Of a stretch of 64,000 nucleotides of DNA, positions 34,167-45,908 are shown piece by piece. Numbering within the stretch: the stretch's first letter is position 1; each line of letters opens with the position of its first letter. Made by a program: the position numbers and the translations under genes. Location of the stretch: positions 1,232,941-1,296,940 of the forward strand of contig NW_006768766.1 in NCBI RefSeq assembly GCF_000204055.1, written 5' to 3'. The stretch comes from Melampsora larici-populina 98AG31. Lineage: Eukaryota; Basidiomycota; Pucciniomycetes; Pucciniales; Melampsoraceae. The notes under the pieces are model-generated. The model was not told the origin of the DNA, did no database searches, and saw only the letters and a list, made by a program, of their open reading frames with translations.

Positions 34167-35793
34167 TCAGTTCTTGTTGGTGGATTGCGTATCACCGCAT
34201 GGAGGTGGTAAACCCGTATCACCACATTTTACTGGAGCCGTTTGATGAGTCTTTGGAATAGTTGATTGACTGATGAAAAATTCAAGTTAGTATTTTTCAC
34301 AAAAGAATAGAAATATAACAAATTTCAAAAGAGCTTACGTCTTGTTTGTGGTGGTTGTATTACCACATGGAGGAGGTAGCCCAGTATCGCCACACTTCAC
34401 TGGTGCAGTTTGATGAGTCTTTGGAGGAGTTGATTGACTGATATCACAATTTAGATTGTAAGCGATTTTCAAATACAACAAAAAAAAAGACTTACGTCTT
34501 ATTTGTGGATTTTGCATCACCACATGGAGGAGGTAAACCAGTATCACCACATTTCACTGGTGCAGTTTGGTGAGTCTTTGGAGGAGTTGATTGACTGATA
34601 TCAAGAATTAGATTGTAAGCGATTTTCAAATACAACAAAATTTAAAACAAAATGAACTTACGTCTTATTTGTGGATTTTGCATCACCACACGGAGGAGGT
34701 AAACCAGTATCGCCGCATTTCACCGGAGCAGTTTGATGAGTCTTTGGAGGAGTTGATTGACTGGTATCACAATTTAGATTGTAAGCAATTTTCAAATACA
34801 ACAACAAACAAAATGAACTTGCGTCTTATTTGTGGAATTTGTATTACCACATGGAGGAGGTAACCCAGTATCGCCACATTTCACTGGAGCAGTTTGATGA
34901 GTCTTTGGAGGAGTTGATTGACTGATATCAAGATTTAGATTGTTAGCAATCTTCAAATACAACAACAAACAAAATGAATTTACGTCTTGTTTGTGGAATT
35001 TGTATTACCACATGGAGGAGGTAAACCAGTATCACCACATTTCACTGGAGCAGTTTGATGAGTCTTAGGGATAGTCGGTTTACTGATAAACACACATTGA
35101 ACCCATTAGTCATCAATTATCAATTAAACCATAAGTTTGACAATTATACTCAACGTAGTAGTGTCTGATGTATTGGCTGAAGTGACATTTTTTGATCCAG
35201 AAGAGTTTTCTGCTGCACCTAATGGACATATTTTCCCTACACAAGGTGGTGGAGGTTGTCCTTCGATAACAGCACGTGGTTCGATATTCTTTACCGGATC
35301 AGTTTGATGAGTCTTTGGATGAGTCGGTTTACTATCACATCATAAGTATTGAATATATGAGTGTTCGGTCTTCAATCAAATAACAAATCGTAAAAATAAA
35401 CTCAACGTTGTGGTTTCTGATTGATTGGCTGCAACTACATCTTTCAATCCAGGAGATGTTTGTGTTGCACCTAATGGACATATATTCCTTACGCATGGTG
35501 GAGGAGGTTGTCCTTCGATCACAGCACGTGGTTCAATCACTTGTTCGGGTCTTTGTGGACTGTTACAAGGTAGGTTGGATCGGGTAAACGAAGTATCATT
35601 AGCTTAATATGAGAGGAATCGACTCACGTTGCCAGACTTGATACGAATGAAGTGCTGTATATTATCAAGACTACTGAGATAAGTTACAAGGAAGAGGTAT
35701 TTATCAGTTGATGATTATCGCTGTTCAATCCAAGTAAGATAAAGATTTATTACCTGATAAGTTGACTTTGGACGATAAAGAGAAGTTCACCAT
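34167..35793 (-). CDS. Secreted Pro/Cys-rich protein, paralogue B, with tandemly duplicated 33-residue exons, 337 aa
   Basis: Ten exons: 35793-35754, 35673-35628, 35559-35407, 35331-35155, then five exons of exactly 99 bp (35082-34984, 34921-34823, 34760-34662, 34594-34496, 34437-34339) and the last, 34269-34167. Every repeat exon starts and ends in phase 2, so copies can be gained, lost or skipped without a frameshift. The unit is TPPKTHQTAPVKCGDTGLPP followed by PCGNTNSTNK. Exons 1-2 give a signal peptide (MVNFSLSSKVNLS plus VVLIIYSTSFVSSLA). Exons 3 and 4 are two copies of the RPE/IEPRAVIEGQPPPPC block, exon 4 being fused to a repeat unit. The flanking introns are also near-identical, showing recent tandem exon duplication (period about 157-166 bp). 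The intron after the second 99-bp exon uses a GC donor (GCAAGT). Function unknown; likely secreted. Confidence 0.82.
34339..35082 (-). repeat. Tandem exon-intron repeat array, five units of about 160 bp
   Basis: Each unit is a 99-bp exon plus an intron of about 58-67 bp. Exons differ by a few substitutions and the intron cores (TTAGATTGTAAGCGATTTTC-like on the plus strand) are also conserved. Conservation of both parts indicates duplication of whole genomic units. Confidence 0.9.
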
Positions 35794-36590
35794 CTTGGAA
35801 AATGACACCGAGTAGCTCAAAATAGTCAAAGAGATTGGAAAGGATTAAAGGCCAATTGAAAACTTGATGTAGATAATTTCAAAGATTTTGTTGATTGTGT
35901 TGTCCTTAGTTTCGGCATGTTCTTTCTAACTGGAAGACATCTTATATATATCAAAGATCAGCTGTGCAGGAGCACAGATGTGACGTCAAAAGCTCCAGCA
36001 ATCCACTTGATTAACATTTCCTTCGTGCTGAAGCTGGACAACCGGTGCTTGTTAAAGCCGTGTGCACGCTTGGGTGTACAAACTCCACACTGAAAAGGTT
36101 TCGCAGCAGAATATGAAACATCTTTCCGTCCAAGTTAATGAGCGATAATTGTATCTGACCGATGACTCTTGCCCGTATAGCCTCAATAGAAGACCTGATC
36201 ACCTCTTGTAAGAAATTAATCATCACTCCGAGGGTAAAAGATATGTTTCATGATATCAAGAGACCGTGTGTGGCGCATCCTCAAATAAAGCGATTGAAAG
36301 TATACAAAGGCTTGATTAGACCGGCGTTTTGACTTGAAATGAAAAGTCTGAACAAACCGTTTATGGAGCACAATTTCATTCTGATGTTGATTGGCAAAGC
36401 GATCAGCTTGAGTAGACTAGGTGGAAGCGAAAGCCGTGTGTTTTGAAGGAGAAAGAATGTATAGCATGTGAAATGTGAGTATGATTGAATGGTTCGATCT
36501 GTGACATGTTTGAAATGGTAAAGAGTGATCGAAGTCCAATTCGAATCCCTGTTGACTGTTCTTCAGTCTTGAAGACCATTCAGGCTCAGC
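35794..36590. other. Divergent upstream region of paralogue B and VPS33
   Basis: Contains the sequence homologous to about 32980-33620 (see the findings). No coding feature. It presumably includes promoters for both flanking genes. Confidence 0.5.
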
Positions 36591-39391
36591 ATGAACCCAT
36601 CAACCAACTCACCATTGATCATCTCAACTCAAGCTCAACAATCTCATTTAACTAATCTCGATTTATCTGTCTTGAGAACTTATGCTGCTAGATCTTTAAC
36701 CGATCAACTCGATGCTATCATCGGTCCTAAAACTATCATCATCGATCCTAGTCTTGCTGGTCCATTAGGATTAGTAACCGAAGTTAGTAATCTAAAAGAA
36801 CATGGTGTAGATAAACTGTTTTGGCTTGAACCTGGTCCTTTGGGTAATGCTGGATCATTGAAGAATGTAGTGTGGGTCTGTAAACCTACTATCAAAGCTA
36901 TGAAAGTCATTGCCGGTCAGTTTTCGATTCAGCGAATCCCTTTTCATTTCTTCAACTTAATTTGGTTAGAAAACTGATTGTTTTTCCACTTTTGACCCCA
37001 AAATCATGTTTCAAAAAACCTAGAACAGATTCTATCAATCCCATCTGGCGCATCACACACCTTTACAATCTTTATGGCTCCTAGAGCTATTCAGATTTGT
37101 AGAAACGCTTTAACTGAAGCTAATGTGATTGGTAGTGTTGATATTCGAGATTTCGATCTTGGTTTTGTGGCTCTAGAAAAAGATTTATTAAGTTTAGAAG
37201 AAGATTTTGGTGGTTATAGTCAAATCTTTGCTGTAAGTTTTAATCTTTTCTCCCAGTTGGAATTTTACAAAACTGATGTTTTCATGCTTCGATTTTCTTT
37301 GTTGTCAAAAGGATGGAGATTTGAATCCTATTTTCAATATGGCAAAGGCTGTGATGACTATTCAACGGGCTTTTGGTTTGATTCCTAGGTTGATTGGAAA
37401 AGGTGTAGCTGCCAGGGTACTTTCGATAAACTTACCTTGCCCACTCATTCGTGGTTTCCTCAATTACTCGAACTGATGATGTCTGATGCGCTTCACTTTG
37501 GATAGAAACTTACCAATTTACTACACCGACTCAGATCCGAATACGTCATGGATCCTGGTCATGGTACCACTATTCCCAAGTTGACGGTTGGGTCGATTGA
37601 TACGATGATCATTATTGATAGACAGATTGATATGGCTACTCCTATGTGCACACAACTCACTTATGAGGGTCTACTGGACGAGGTATTTGGTATTGAACAT
37701 GGTGATTATGAAGCTGATTTCACTCAGGGATTGTATCGTTCAGGACCGATTTTAGCTTAAGCTAACAACCGTGTGTTCAATTTGATGGTTTGACAGCTCA
37801 TATCGAAGTCTCACCAGAGCTCTTAGCGCCTTCGACTCCAATCGCTGGCAACACTGCTCACTCAATCCCATCCTCATCTACCTCTCAAACCTTTCCTCCT
37901 ACAAAACGAAAAAAACATCTATTGTCTTCGACTTCGGACCCACTGTTTCCTGAATTACGTGATCGAAATTTCGCCCTTGTCGGCACTACTTTGAATCGGA
38001 TTGCCAAACGTATAAATGCTGATTACGAGCGTAGGAATGAAGCTAGAACAGTGAAACAGATCAGGGACTTTGTTGGTAGATTGGCTGGCTTACAAAATGA
38101 ACATCAAGCTTTAAGGTTACGTAAGTTTAAGATGATCTTCACTTGTCATCAACATCTTCTCACCACTATTTTTTCAACATTACTTGATTGTGCACAGACC
38201 TAGATTCTGATTGAGCACATCACTTCATCTATTAGACACTGGACTGAGTGAACAGATCATGACCACAACCACGAGTGATGAGTTCAACGTCACACTGGAA
38301 ATCCAACAAAGTAATGTAAAATATTAACTTGCTTATCCCTCAATACGCTTTATTTCCTTGATCATCCATTTCAAGATGAAGATTTTTGACATTCTCAAAT
38401 TTTGATCCCAACCCCACTAGATCTGGTAGCAGGGTTAGACCTTTCAGGACAAGAAAAAGCTATTAGTCAACTTATTGATCAAGAAGCTCCACTCCATACG
38501 ATTCTTAGATTGCTTTGTCTGTATTCTATTGTATCAGGTGGAATTAAACCTAAAATATTAGAAGGTTTCAAACGAGATATTCTTCAGGCATATGGTTACC
38601 ATCATTTAAACCTACTGATCAAACTATCTTCACTAAACTTACTTTCATCACCGCCCACAAGTGCATCAACCAACAAAACCTTTTCATCAAGCATAGTAAC
38701 CTCTGCAACCAACTCGATGATGACCGGAATGATTGGAGGCAAATCACCATTTTCGAATGCCAGAAAACCGATGAAATTGATCATAGATGATATAGATGAA
38801 CATGATCCAAGTGATATTAGTTATGCTTATTCAGGTTATGCTCCTTTGAGTGTAAGGATCATTCAATCAGTTCTTTCTTCTAATTTTCAAACTACAAGTG
38901 ATCTTAATGGTTGGAAAGGTTCAGTTGAAGAAGTTTTGAAAGGATTTGGGGGTGAAATGTTTGATGAATATCAAATTGGTTCTAATGGAGAAACAATTGA
39001 TGGTAATCAAAAACAATTAACTGGTATGTAACCACTTTTTTTCCATCATCAATAGATTTGAGTCTTAAGAGATTGATCTATATATGTATGTTTGTTTGAT
39101 GGATTGGGAAAAATAGGTTCAAATGATTTACATTCATCTGCTATCACACCTAAAACTTGTATTGTATGTTTTTTAGGAGGAGTAACTTATTCTGAGATAT
39201 CTGCATTAAGGTTTGCATTTGAAGAGTTTAATGAAAAGAAGTATAAAAAGAAATCTAGGATGAATGAACAAGGAGGAATGGGGATTGGGATGGGAAATGA
39301 AAGTGGTAGGAAATTGATTGTGCTGACGACTGGGATCATTAATGGGAATTCGGTTTTGAATTCGTTGATGCCTTTTGATACTAGAGTTTGA
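36591..39391 (+). CDS. VPS33: Vacuolar sorting protein Vps33 (Sec1/Munc18 family)
   Basis: Eight exons: 36591-36915, 37024-37232, 37312-37416, 37506-37737, 37797-38120, 38236-38310, 38421-39023 and 39117-39391; 715 aa. Vps33 is the SM-protein subunit of HOPS/CORVET tethers that binds SNAREs at vacuole/endosome membranes. Family hallmarks: KTIIIDPSLAGPLGLV near the N-terminus, DKLFWLEPGPLGN, the central block GSIDTMIIIDRQIDMATPMC followed by TQLTYEGLLDEVFGI, the domain-3a region with HQALRLHTGLSEQI, LRLLCLYSIVSGGIKP, and the C-terminal VCFLGGVTYSEISALRF. Length is near yeast Vps33 (691). An intrinsically unusual Gly/Met-rich insert (GGMGIGMGNESG) lies near the C-terminus. Confidence 0.95.
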
Positions 39392-40821
39392 TTCTTTTTT
39401 GGACTGCTTGAGGGGATTGAAAGGGGTGTGTGTTTATGATTATGTTGATGTTGATGATTTGAATGAAACTTCATTGGGTTTTTGTCATTGAATTGGATGG
39501 ATTATTTTTGGTATACTTGGTGTAAACTATTGACAGAGCATGGACCAGTTCCTAGAGACCCACTCAATGACAAGCTGTTTTTTAGATTGTATGGATGTTC
39601 TCCTATCTGAGACTGAACCTTTTGAGACATTTTTTCATTTCATGCCTTCATTGTGAATCAAGAGCACTTACACTTTGAAGACCTTTTGATATATATTGAT
39701 CTCTTACCTCAATATGAAAGAGTTATGTATTAAATTCTTTCCTTAAATGAACTCTCAAGACTATTCTAGAAACAAGGAATATAAGATTAATTGAAAAAAT
39801 GTGGTCTTGATTGAAATATTTCTTAGTCAGATTTTCCAGTTCGAAAGAGGTTAAATCTGTGATTAGAATCAATTTGGTTGTTCTTTTTATGATTTCTGCT
39901 AACTCTTTTTTTGACTACATACATACAATCTTTTGAACCTGTGCAAAAACCTTTTTCATAGAGTGGATTGATATCAAGCAATGTGGTCTTCTGAATCAAT
40001 ATGAATTTCTTGTATAAAATTTTGAGTACCCCAATTTGTGAAGTACATACAACTTTTTCTTTTTTTTTTGTGAGACAGATTGATTTCTTGGAATTCAGGT
40101 GCTAGTCTTGAGATTTTGATTCCATTGCATGAAGTACTCAGCTTTGGGTCTGGTTCTGCCTCTGCCTGGCTCTGAGCAGTTTGAGGATACCTTGGGTACT
40201 AGTTAAGGCTGGCCCTGTCGTCTTCAGGTGTCCTGATATATATATCAAACTATTCTGATAAGATCTAATGTACAGGTTTCCTGCAATGTTTGTTCATAAG
40301 TATCCAGTACAGTACTACAGAGTATATATCTTTTGGCACCCTGATGCACATAATGGTCTTGTGTGGCACTGGACCTGTGAGGATAATTGGTTTGTCAGTT
40401 AAATGTGTTTAGAGAAACCCCAATTCAGTGGTTCATGCCATTGGGCACTATTGAGAGTACCTGTAGGTATGAGGTGCTAGACAGCTTGAGAGAATGTCGC
40501 CTGGAAACAAGTTAACATGATCAACCCTGTGACTCACCCCTTTTCTGACAGAGGAGGGCCAGTGGCAACTGAGCTGAGAAAAATACACGAAAACTGAGGC
40601 TGTACAACTATGTGCAAAATTTTTAAGGATGATAAAGGTAGAGATAACAATTATTTTGAAAAAGTTTGAAAATTGTTTTTGGGGAGAGAAAGGAAAGAGT
40701 AATGATCAACATAGGTCAGACACATCACATCCAACACAGCCTTCTGGCACATCTTTTTGGCACCCTTTTTGGAGAGCCTACAGTCTTGTTCATCAAAGCT
40801 ATGTTGGCTGTTGATTGCAGG
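39392..40821. other. Intergenic region without recognised features
   Basis: 1.4 kb between convergent genes (VPS33 and the minus-strand unknown gene). AT-rich, with scattered CTGG-type simple words at 40140-40220. No ORF, TIR or LTR could be supported. Confidence 0.45.
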
Positions 40822-42633
40822 TTATTCACTTATTTCAACATTGTTTACCAACTTCAGAAAATCTTTGAATAGATGGAAGTTGGGGTTATGTATTGATATT
40901 TTTTCCAATTTATCTTTGGATTTTATGTTTAGGCTCTCAAACCATTTTGGTCTGAATCTCTGAATCCAATTGATTGATAAATAAGCCATGAACATATGTT
41001 GACTTCGAGCAAATAAATTAAGACCCATGACTCTAGAAATCAAGGTTTCTTCAACTGTAGCAGTTGAATTATAAGCTTCATGAAGTTGATTAAAGTTAGG
41101 TGCATGATTATAGATGTATGATTCAATTGGAATACTTTTCCAGATATTGATTAACCATTTGTATCCTTCAAGTAAGGTATTATTTAACTCTTTTCCCTCA
41201 GGATCAAAGGTAAAGTTAACTTTTACAAGAAATAAAAGAAATTCATGTGTCATGAGCCTTAAGCGATTGATCAAATGAGGTCGAGATTTATACTTTCTGT
41301 GGCTCATATCCATCCCTGTTTCAAAGAATTCCTCAAGTTCTGTCATAAATGGAATAACATGTTTCTCAATTAAGTGATCAAATGAGGTTCTGGCCTGATT
41401 TCTATATATACTTGTGTCTTCATGAGCTGTTTCCTGTTTATAAGTTCTCTTTGCTTCAGGTACCACATTATGTACTTGTTGAACAACCCCTTTGAAGACT
41501 CTATTTTCAGTGAAAACAACATTGTGTTTAAAATCATTCCCAGATCCCAACGCATTTGAGAAATGAATCCTTTCTTTTTGAGAGGGAGTGTTATTTGAAA
41601 CACACCAAAGTGACTCTTTTGATGAAAAAACTGTATCTGTTCCTCCACAATCTTCATCATGATAAGAGTCATAAGCTTGATATGAGTTTGAATATCTTGA
41701 AGGCACAACACCCAAATCTTTCTCAATACTGGTCTTCCTCCTTTTGTTCAGCAGGCCCTGCTCATTTGGAATATATTGCTTGGAACTGATTAGATTGTTT
41801 GAGACCAGAGCTTCTTGATATCTATCTAATTCATTGTGAATTCTAAGAAGAGATTTCAAATTTCTGACTTTCCTTTTTTTCCACATATTGTAAACAGGTT
41901 TCTGGGTTTCTGGTTGATTGATTGATTGAGGTTGAATGCCTTGTGAAATCTTGGGTTCATCCTGTTTCCTTATCAAATCACCATTGATTTCCGGGGCTGG
42001 TATTGGAGGATTCTTGGTTACAAATTCTCCCATACTATTGCTGAGATAACTCAAGTTAAGCCTGCTTTCAGATATCAAGTCATCTGCTTCCATGTTAGGA
42101 ACATGAGATACAATATGATCAGGGGTGTAAGGTACTTGAGGTTGGTCATTATGTGTTGTTATTCTAAGTTGTGGTTTAATTGTTTGAGGATCATTTGATA
42201 TGTCTTTTGGGTGAAATTGATCTTCAATATCTTTATAAATGCACTCTGGAAGTGGTAGGAAATTCAAATGGTTCATGGAATCAAACTCTCTTAATAAGTT
42301 TGATAACTTCACCTCTTCTTCATTGTACATCTTCATTTCATTTCCTTCCATCTTTGATTCCTCATGTTGATGATGGGGAGAAATTTCTATATCTTCATGC
42401 ACTCCTCTAGTAGTATCAGTTGAAAGTCCTGGGTTTCAATCACCACCATAGTTCAGATGTTTGTTGAACTGGGAAGTGAGATTGAGAAAACCTGTGGTAA
42501 GCTCAGACAACTTACCTCCTGTTTCACTTGTTCTTGTTGAATCTTCCCAATGTTGAATAAAAGGGCAATAATCAATGAAATTTGAAGTTGAAGTTACATC
42601 TTTGGGTGAAAATTCCAGAAAATTTGTAGACAA
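40822..42633 (-). CDS. Large protein of unknown function, 5' end unresolved
   Basis: Two exons are clear: 42633-42447 (partial) and 42404-40822, joined across a short intron in phase 1, with about 527 residues in the second. The first listed exon has no in-frame ATG, so at least one more upstream exon probably exists; otherwise translation could start at the internal ATG 42351. No signal peptide or membrane span. The N-terminal half is polar, with a basic tract (MWKKRKVRNLKSLLRIH). The C-terminal half is helical and Leu/Trp-rich (MTHEFLLFLVKVNFTF, LLEGYKWLINIWKSIPIESY, NLFARSQHMFMAYLSINWIQ). It resembles the style of rust-specific large gene families, but I recognise no domain and assign no function. 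Confidence 0.6.
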
Positions 42634-43834
42634 GAGAGGAAAATCACTATATTGGATATCCTGATAGGATTTTACTATTCCATTGTTAGATGATCAGACA
42701 CAGCTTGACAGGGAATTTTCTTGTATTAGTATGGCTCTGAATCTTAGTCAATGTGCTCACCATTTGATAAACCTTCTTCAAAATCTTTGTTTGGAAATCT
42801 CCCCGTGACCAATCCAAAATGGGTGCAAAATAGAGTAGAGAACACATAAGAGAGGTTCCAAATCTCAATATAGAGCAACATTGAAGTTGTGGAATTGTGA
42901 GTGATTGTTTTGTTGATAGATGCTTTGAGGTTGGAAACCTTAAAATAATCAATCCATGTTGGGTTTACAGGTTACTAGACTTCATACATGCCTTATCACT
43001 CTTATGAAACATAGTCACCAAAAATTGTTGTTTGAAGATCATATGCCACTCATTGAAACATGTGAATGTAAGGTTGAGTCCCCACCAAGCATTTTGCATC
43101 TATTTTCTATTCTTACCTCTTGATTTGACATATGTCTCAAAGAAAAAAATGTGCACAAATGTAGGAGTATTTGAGGATAAACCTTTTCACAAACTTATCA
43201 GTCTTAGAACATCCACAAGAATTACATTAACATGAACATAAGCTTGAAGTACTTTGGTGTGATTGTAGAAAGAGATTGCTAGTGATTTTTTTAGAAGTCT
43301 TGTGGTGGTTCCAAACCTGGATTTGTGTCTGATTTGGTTCTGTTTCCTGATATTCTGGACAACACATAACAAATAAAACCTGGAAATGTTGATATGGTAC
43401 TTACAAATGTGTTATGCCAGTTATGTAATTAGGGATGTTCCTAACTGTTTGTAAGAAAAATTATGAGATTGAAAGCAGTATTTATGCAGATTTTACAAGG
43501 GCCTATTCACTCTTCTTCATTGGTTAATTCTTTCTAAAAAATATAGATTCCTGGGGGAAATGATTCAGGAACCATGTAAAAATCTGCTGCAAAAGCATTG
43601 ATTGAAAGCTAGTTCGGACCCGGGGAGTATCCGGCTCGGGTCTACTCGCTGATCAAAGATTGGGCCATGGTTTCGGGCCGGGCCTTTCATGATCTCTGGA
43701 CGGTGTTTGACCTTGGTTTGAATTCTGGAAGGTTGTCCAACGATTCGAACGAGTTCAAGAATGACAAGCATCCTCTTGTGTGATTCAGCTAACTATGATC
43801 ACGAATCATATTTCTTTCTATTATCGCAGCAGTA
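42634..43834. other. Presumed 5' region of the unknown gene and promoter of VMA12
   Basis: May hold missing upstream exons of the minus-strand gene ending at 40822. I could not fix any by splice phase. No repeats seen. Confidence 0.35.
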
Positions 43835-44613
43835 ATGGTGAAATTGAGATTGACGAAGACGGTAAATGAGAAGTTGAACTCGATCTTAAAAAATTATCGA
43901 TCAGAACTACCAAGTGAACTTCTTATAAGGCTTCAACCTCAAGATCTCGATACTCCCTCATCAGATATCGAAGGTTTTCATTGGATACATCATTCTACTC
44001 TTGCTGATCTCATTAGTTTAATTCGCGTATGTGGTGCGTATTCTCATCATAATATAGTTGTTGGAAACCCATGACTAATTGCGCTTTTTGATCTTTTAAA
44101 CCTATCAGATAGAAAAGCAGGCCGTCAATGCCAGTGGTCTTTGGCTGAATTGCTCAAAGGCGTAGATATTTATACATGCCCAAAACCTATTCGTCATGGA
44201 GTGAGTCTCTTCTCACGACTTTCTCGGGACCGTATACCAAACCAACATGAATATCTGACGAATAAGATGGATTTATAAAAATCAAGTCAATAGAACTAGA
44301 AAAGATATTAAGTAATATTAAATTAAATCAAGAAAAAGATGAATACGAACGAATGATTTCAACAAGTTCTTCAAGACCATTTCTAAAAGATCAATTCTTG
44401 AATGAAAAAGAAAAACAAGAATGGAATTATATTTCACGGTCAATAACTTTATTAATCAATAGTGCATTTTCGATTATTGGTTTAATGATTTCTATTTATT
44501 GGTTAGGTTATGTTAATTATGGTTGGTCGATTGAAAAAACTTTGGTAGGCTGTTTGTTTGGTGCTTTGGGTTTAGGTGGTGTAGAATTGATTCTTTGTTG
44601 GAATTATCTTTGA
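43835..44613 (+). CDS. VMA12: V-ATPase assembly factor Vma12/TMEM199-like, ER membrane protein
   Basis: Three exons, 43835-44033, 44109-44200 and 44287-44613; 205 aa. Vma12 with Vma22 and Vma21 assists assembly of the V-ATPase V0 sector in the ER. The N-terminal half is soluble, with the family-like block WSLAELLKGVDIYTCPKP. A charged linker follows (DEYERMISTSS). Two C-terminal transmembrane helices are evident (LLINSAFSIIGLMISIYWLG and LVGCLFGALGLGGVELILCW). Two C-terminal spans with a conserved Glu before the second span's end (GVEL) fit the Vma12 profile. Length is close to yeast Vma12 (215). The second intron's acceptor was chosen by frame; an upstream AG would run into a stop. Confidence 0.85.
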
Positions 44614-45908
44614 AGGGTTCTTTGTTTGATAATTTAATGGGTTTTTTGTTGATCGGGTTGCTTTGGGGGTGTTCGGTCCCTAGAATTCTCATCACAATGC
44701 AAGACTGATTCATTTTTATAGTGCTGTGATGTGATACACTTATTTACCTGTGGCTATTGAACTCATGAAGCGGCTTCTTGAATTCGATTCATAGAGTATA
44801 CGGACGGTCTGCTGTAATAGGACTTGAATGTGATTTACCTGTGAGTATCAGGTTGTCAGCTTGATAAAATCTGCACACACTGAACAAAAAGGTAAATGAG
44901 ACAATTCGAAGGTAAAGAGGATTGTCGAGAACAAATATTCAAGTTTGATGAAAAAAGGGAAATAAGGTAAACAGCGTAATGAACGGTAACCCTTTAAATA
45001 CCAAAGCTGAATATTAAGGTCATAACCTATTCAAAACATAACACAAGTGTATGATGTCATAGAGAAAGCTGAAGAAAGATTAATAAGCCTATCAAATGAT
45101 AATATTTCAATTGTAGGCAGTCCCCAGTGAGATGAGGATTAGGCTTCTCTTGTGCTGGTTCTAATTTCCCCTCAAGGAGTCTTCATGAAGACCCTTGAAA
45201 GACTACTCCATATAGGCCTGCCATACAATTCTTCCATCTGTTGTCTTTTGAAACTTTGCGAACGATGAAAAAATGGAGGACATGGACAAAGTTTTCCATG
45301 TTGTCTTGTATACATATATAAATATCCATAGTCCATATCTCCTCGAAGAAATGTTGCACATGCTTGTGATAGAGGGTCGTCTTCGGCGCCCTACTATTTT
45401 CCCCAGTCCCTAAACAAGTTGTACCATAAAAAGATGCTAGCCATGCCACCGGTGAGCCATGCCTATCGCCTTCTATCGCCCGTTGACTAAAATGGACGGT
45501 TGAATATACTTAAGCTCCTCGTCTGTAGCTGCTTTTATAATGAAATTGATTAGCTCTTAATGACGTCGGAAACCAATCAGCTGTTTACATATATGCAAGT
45601 TATTATTAGATTTTTATAGTTTTCTTTGGATTCCTACATAGTTGAAGCAAATGTACTTCGAGTCTAACTATGCTGTGAAATTTCTCCTAATTTATGTATC
45701 TATGTAGTCAAGAATATGAGTGGAGGGAAAAGTAAATGAGATTTTTCAATTTGGTATGTAGTGTAAAGTCACTTTGGATTGTTTTGATTTCAGTGCAAAG
45801 AATGTGATGCTTAAATTTACTGACAAATTTCTTGATTGATTTTCAGCTTTACTCTGTTTTTGAAATCGTCTTTTTGTCGATTTTGTTTTTTCTTGAAGTT
45901 CATAAATA
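44614..45908. other. Intergenic region, nothing recognised
   Basis: AT-rich spacer between VMA12 and the first transporter gene. No supported ORF or repeat. Confidence 0.45.
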
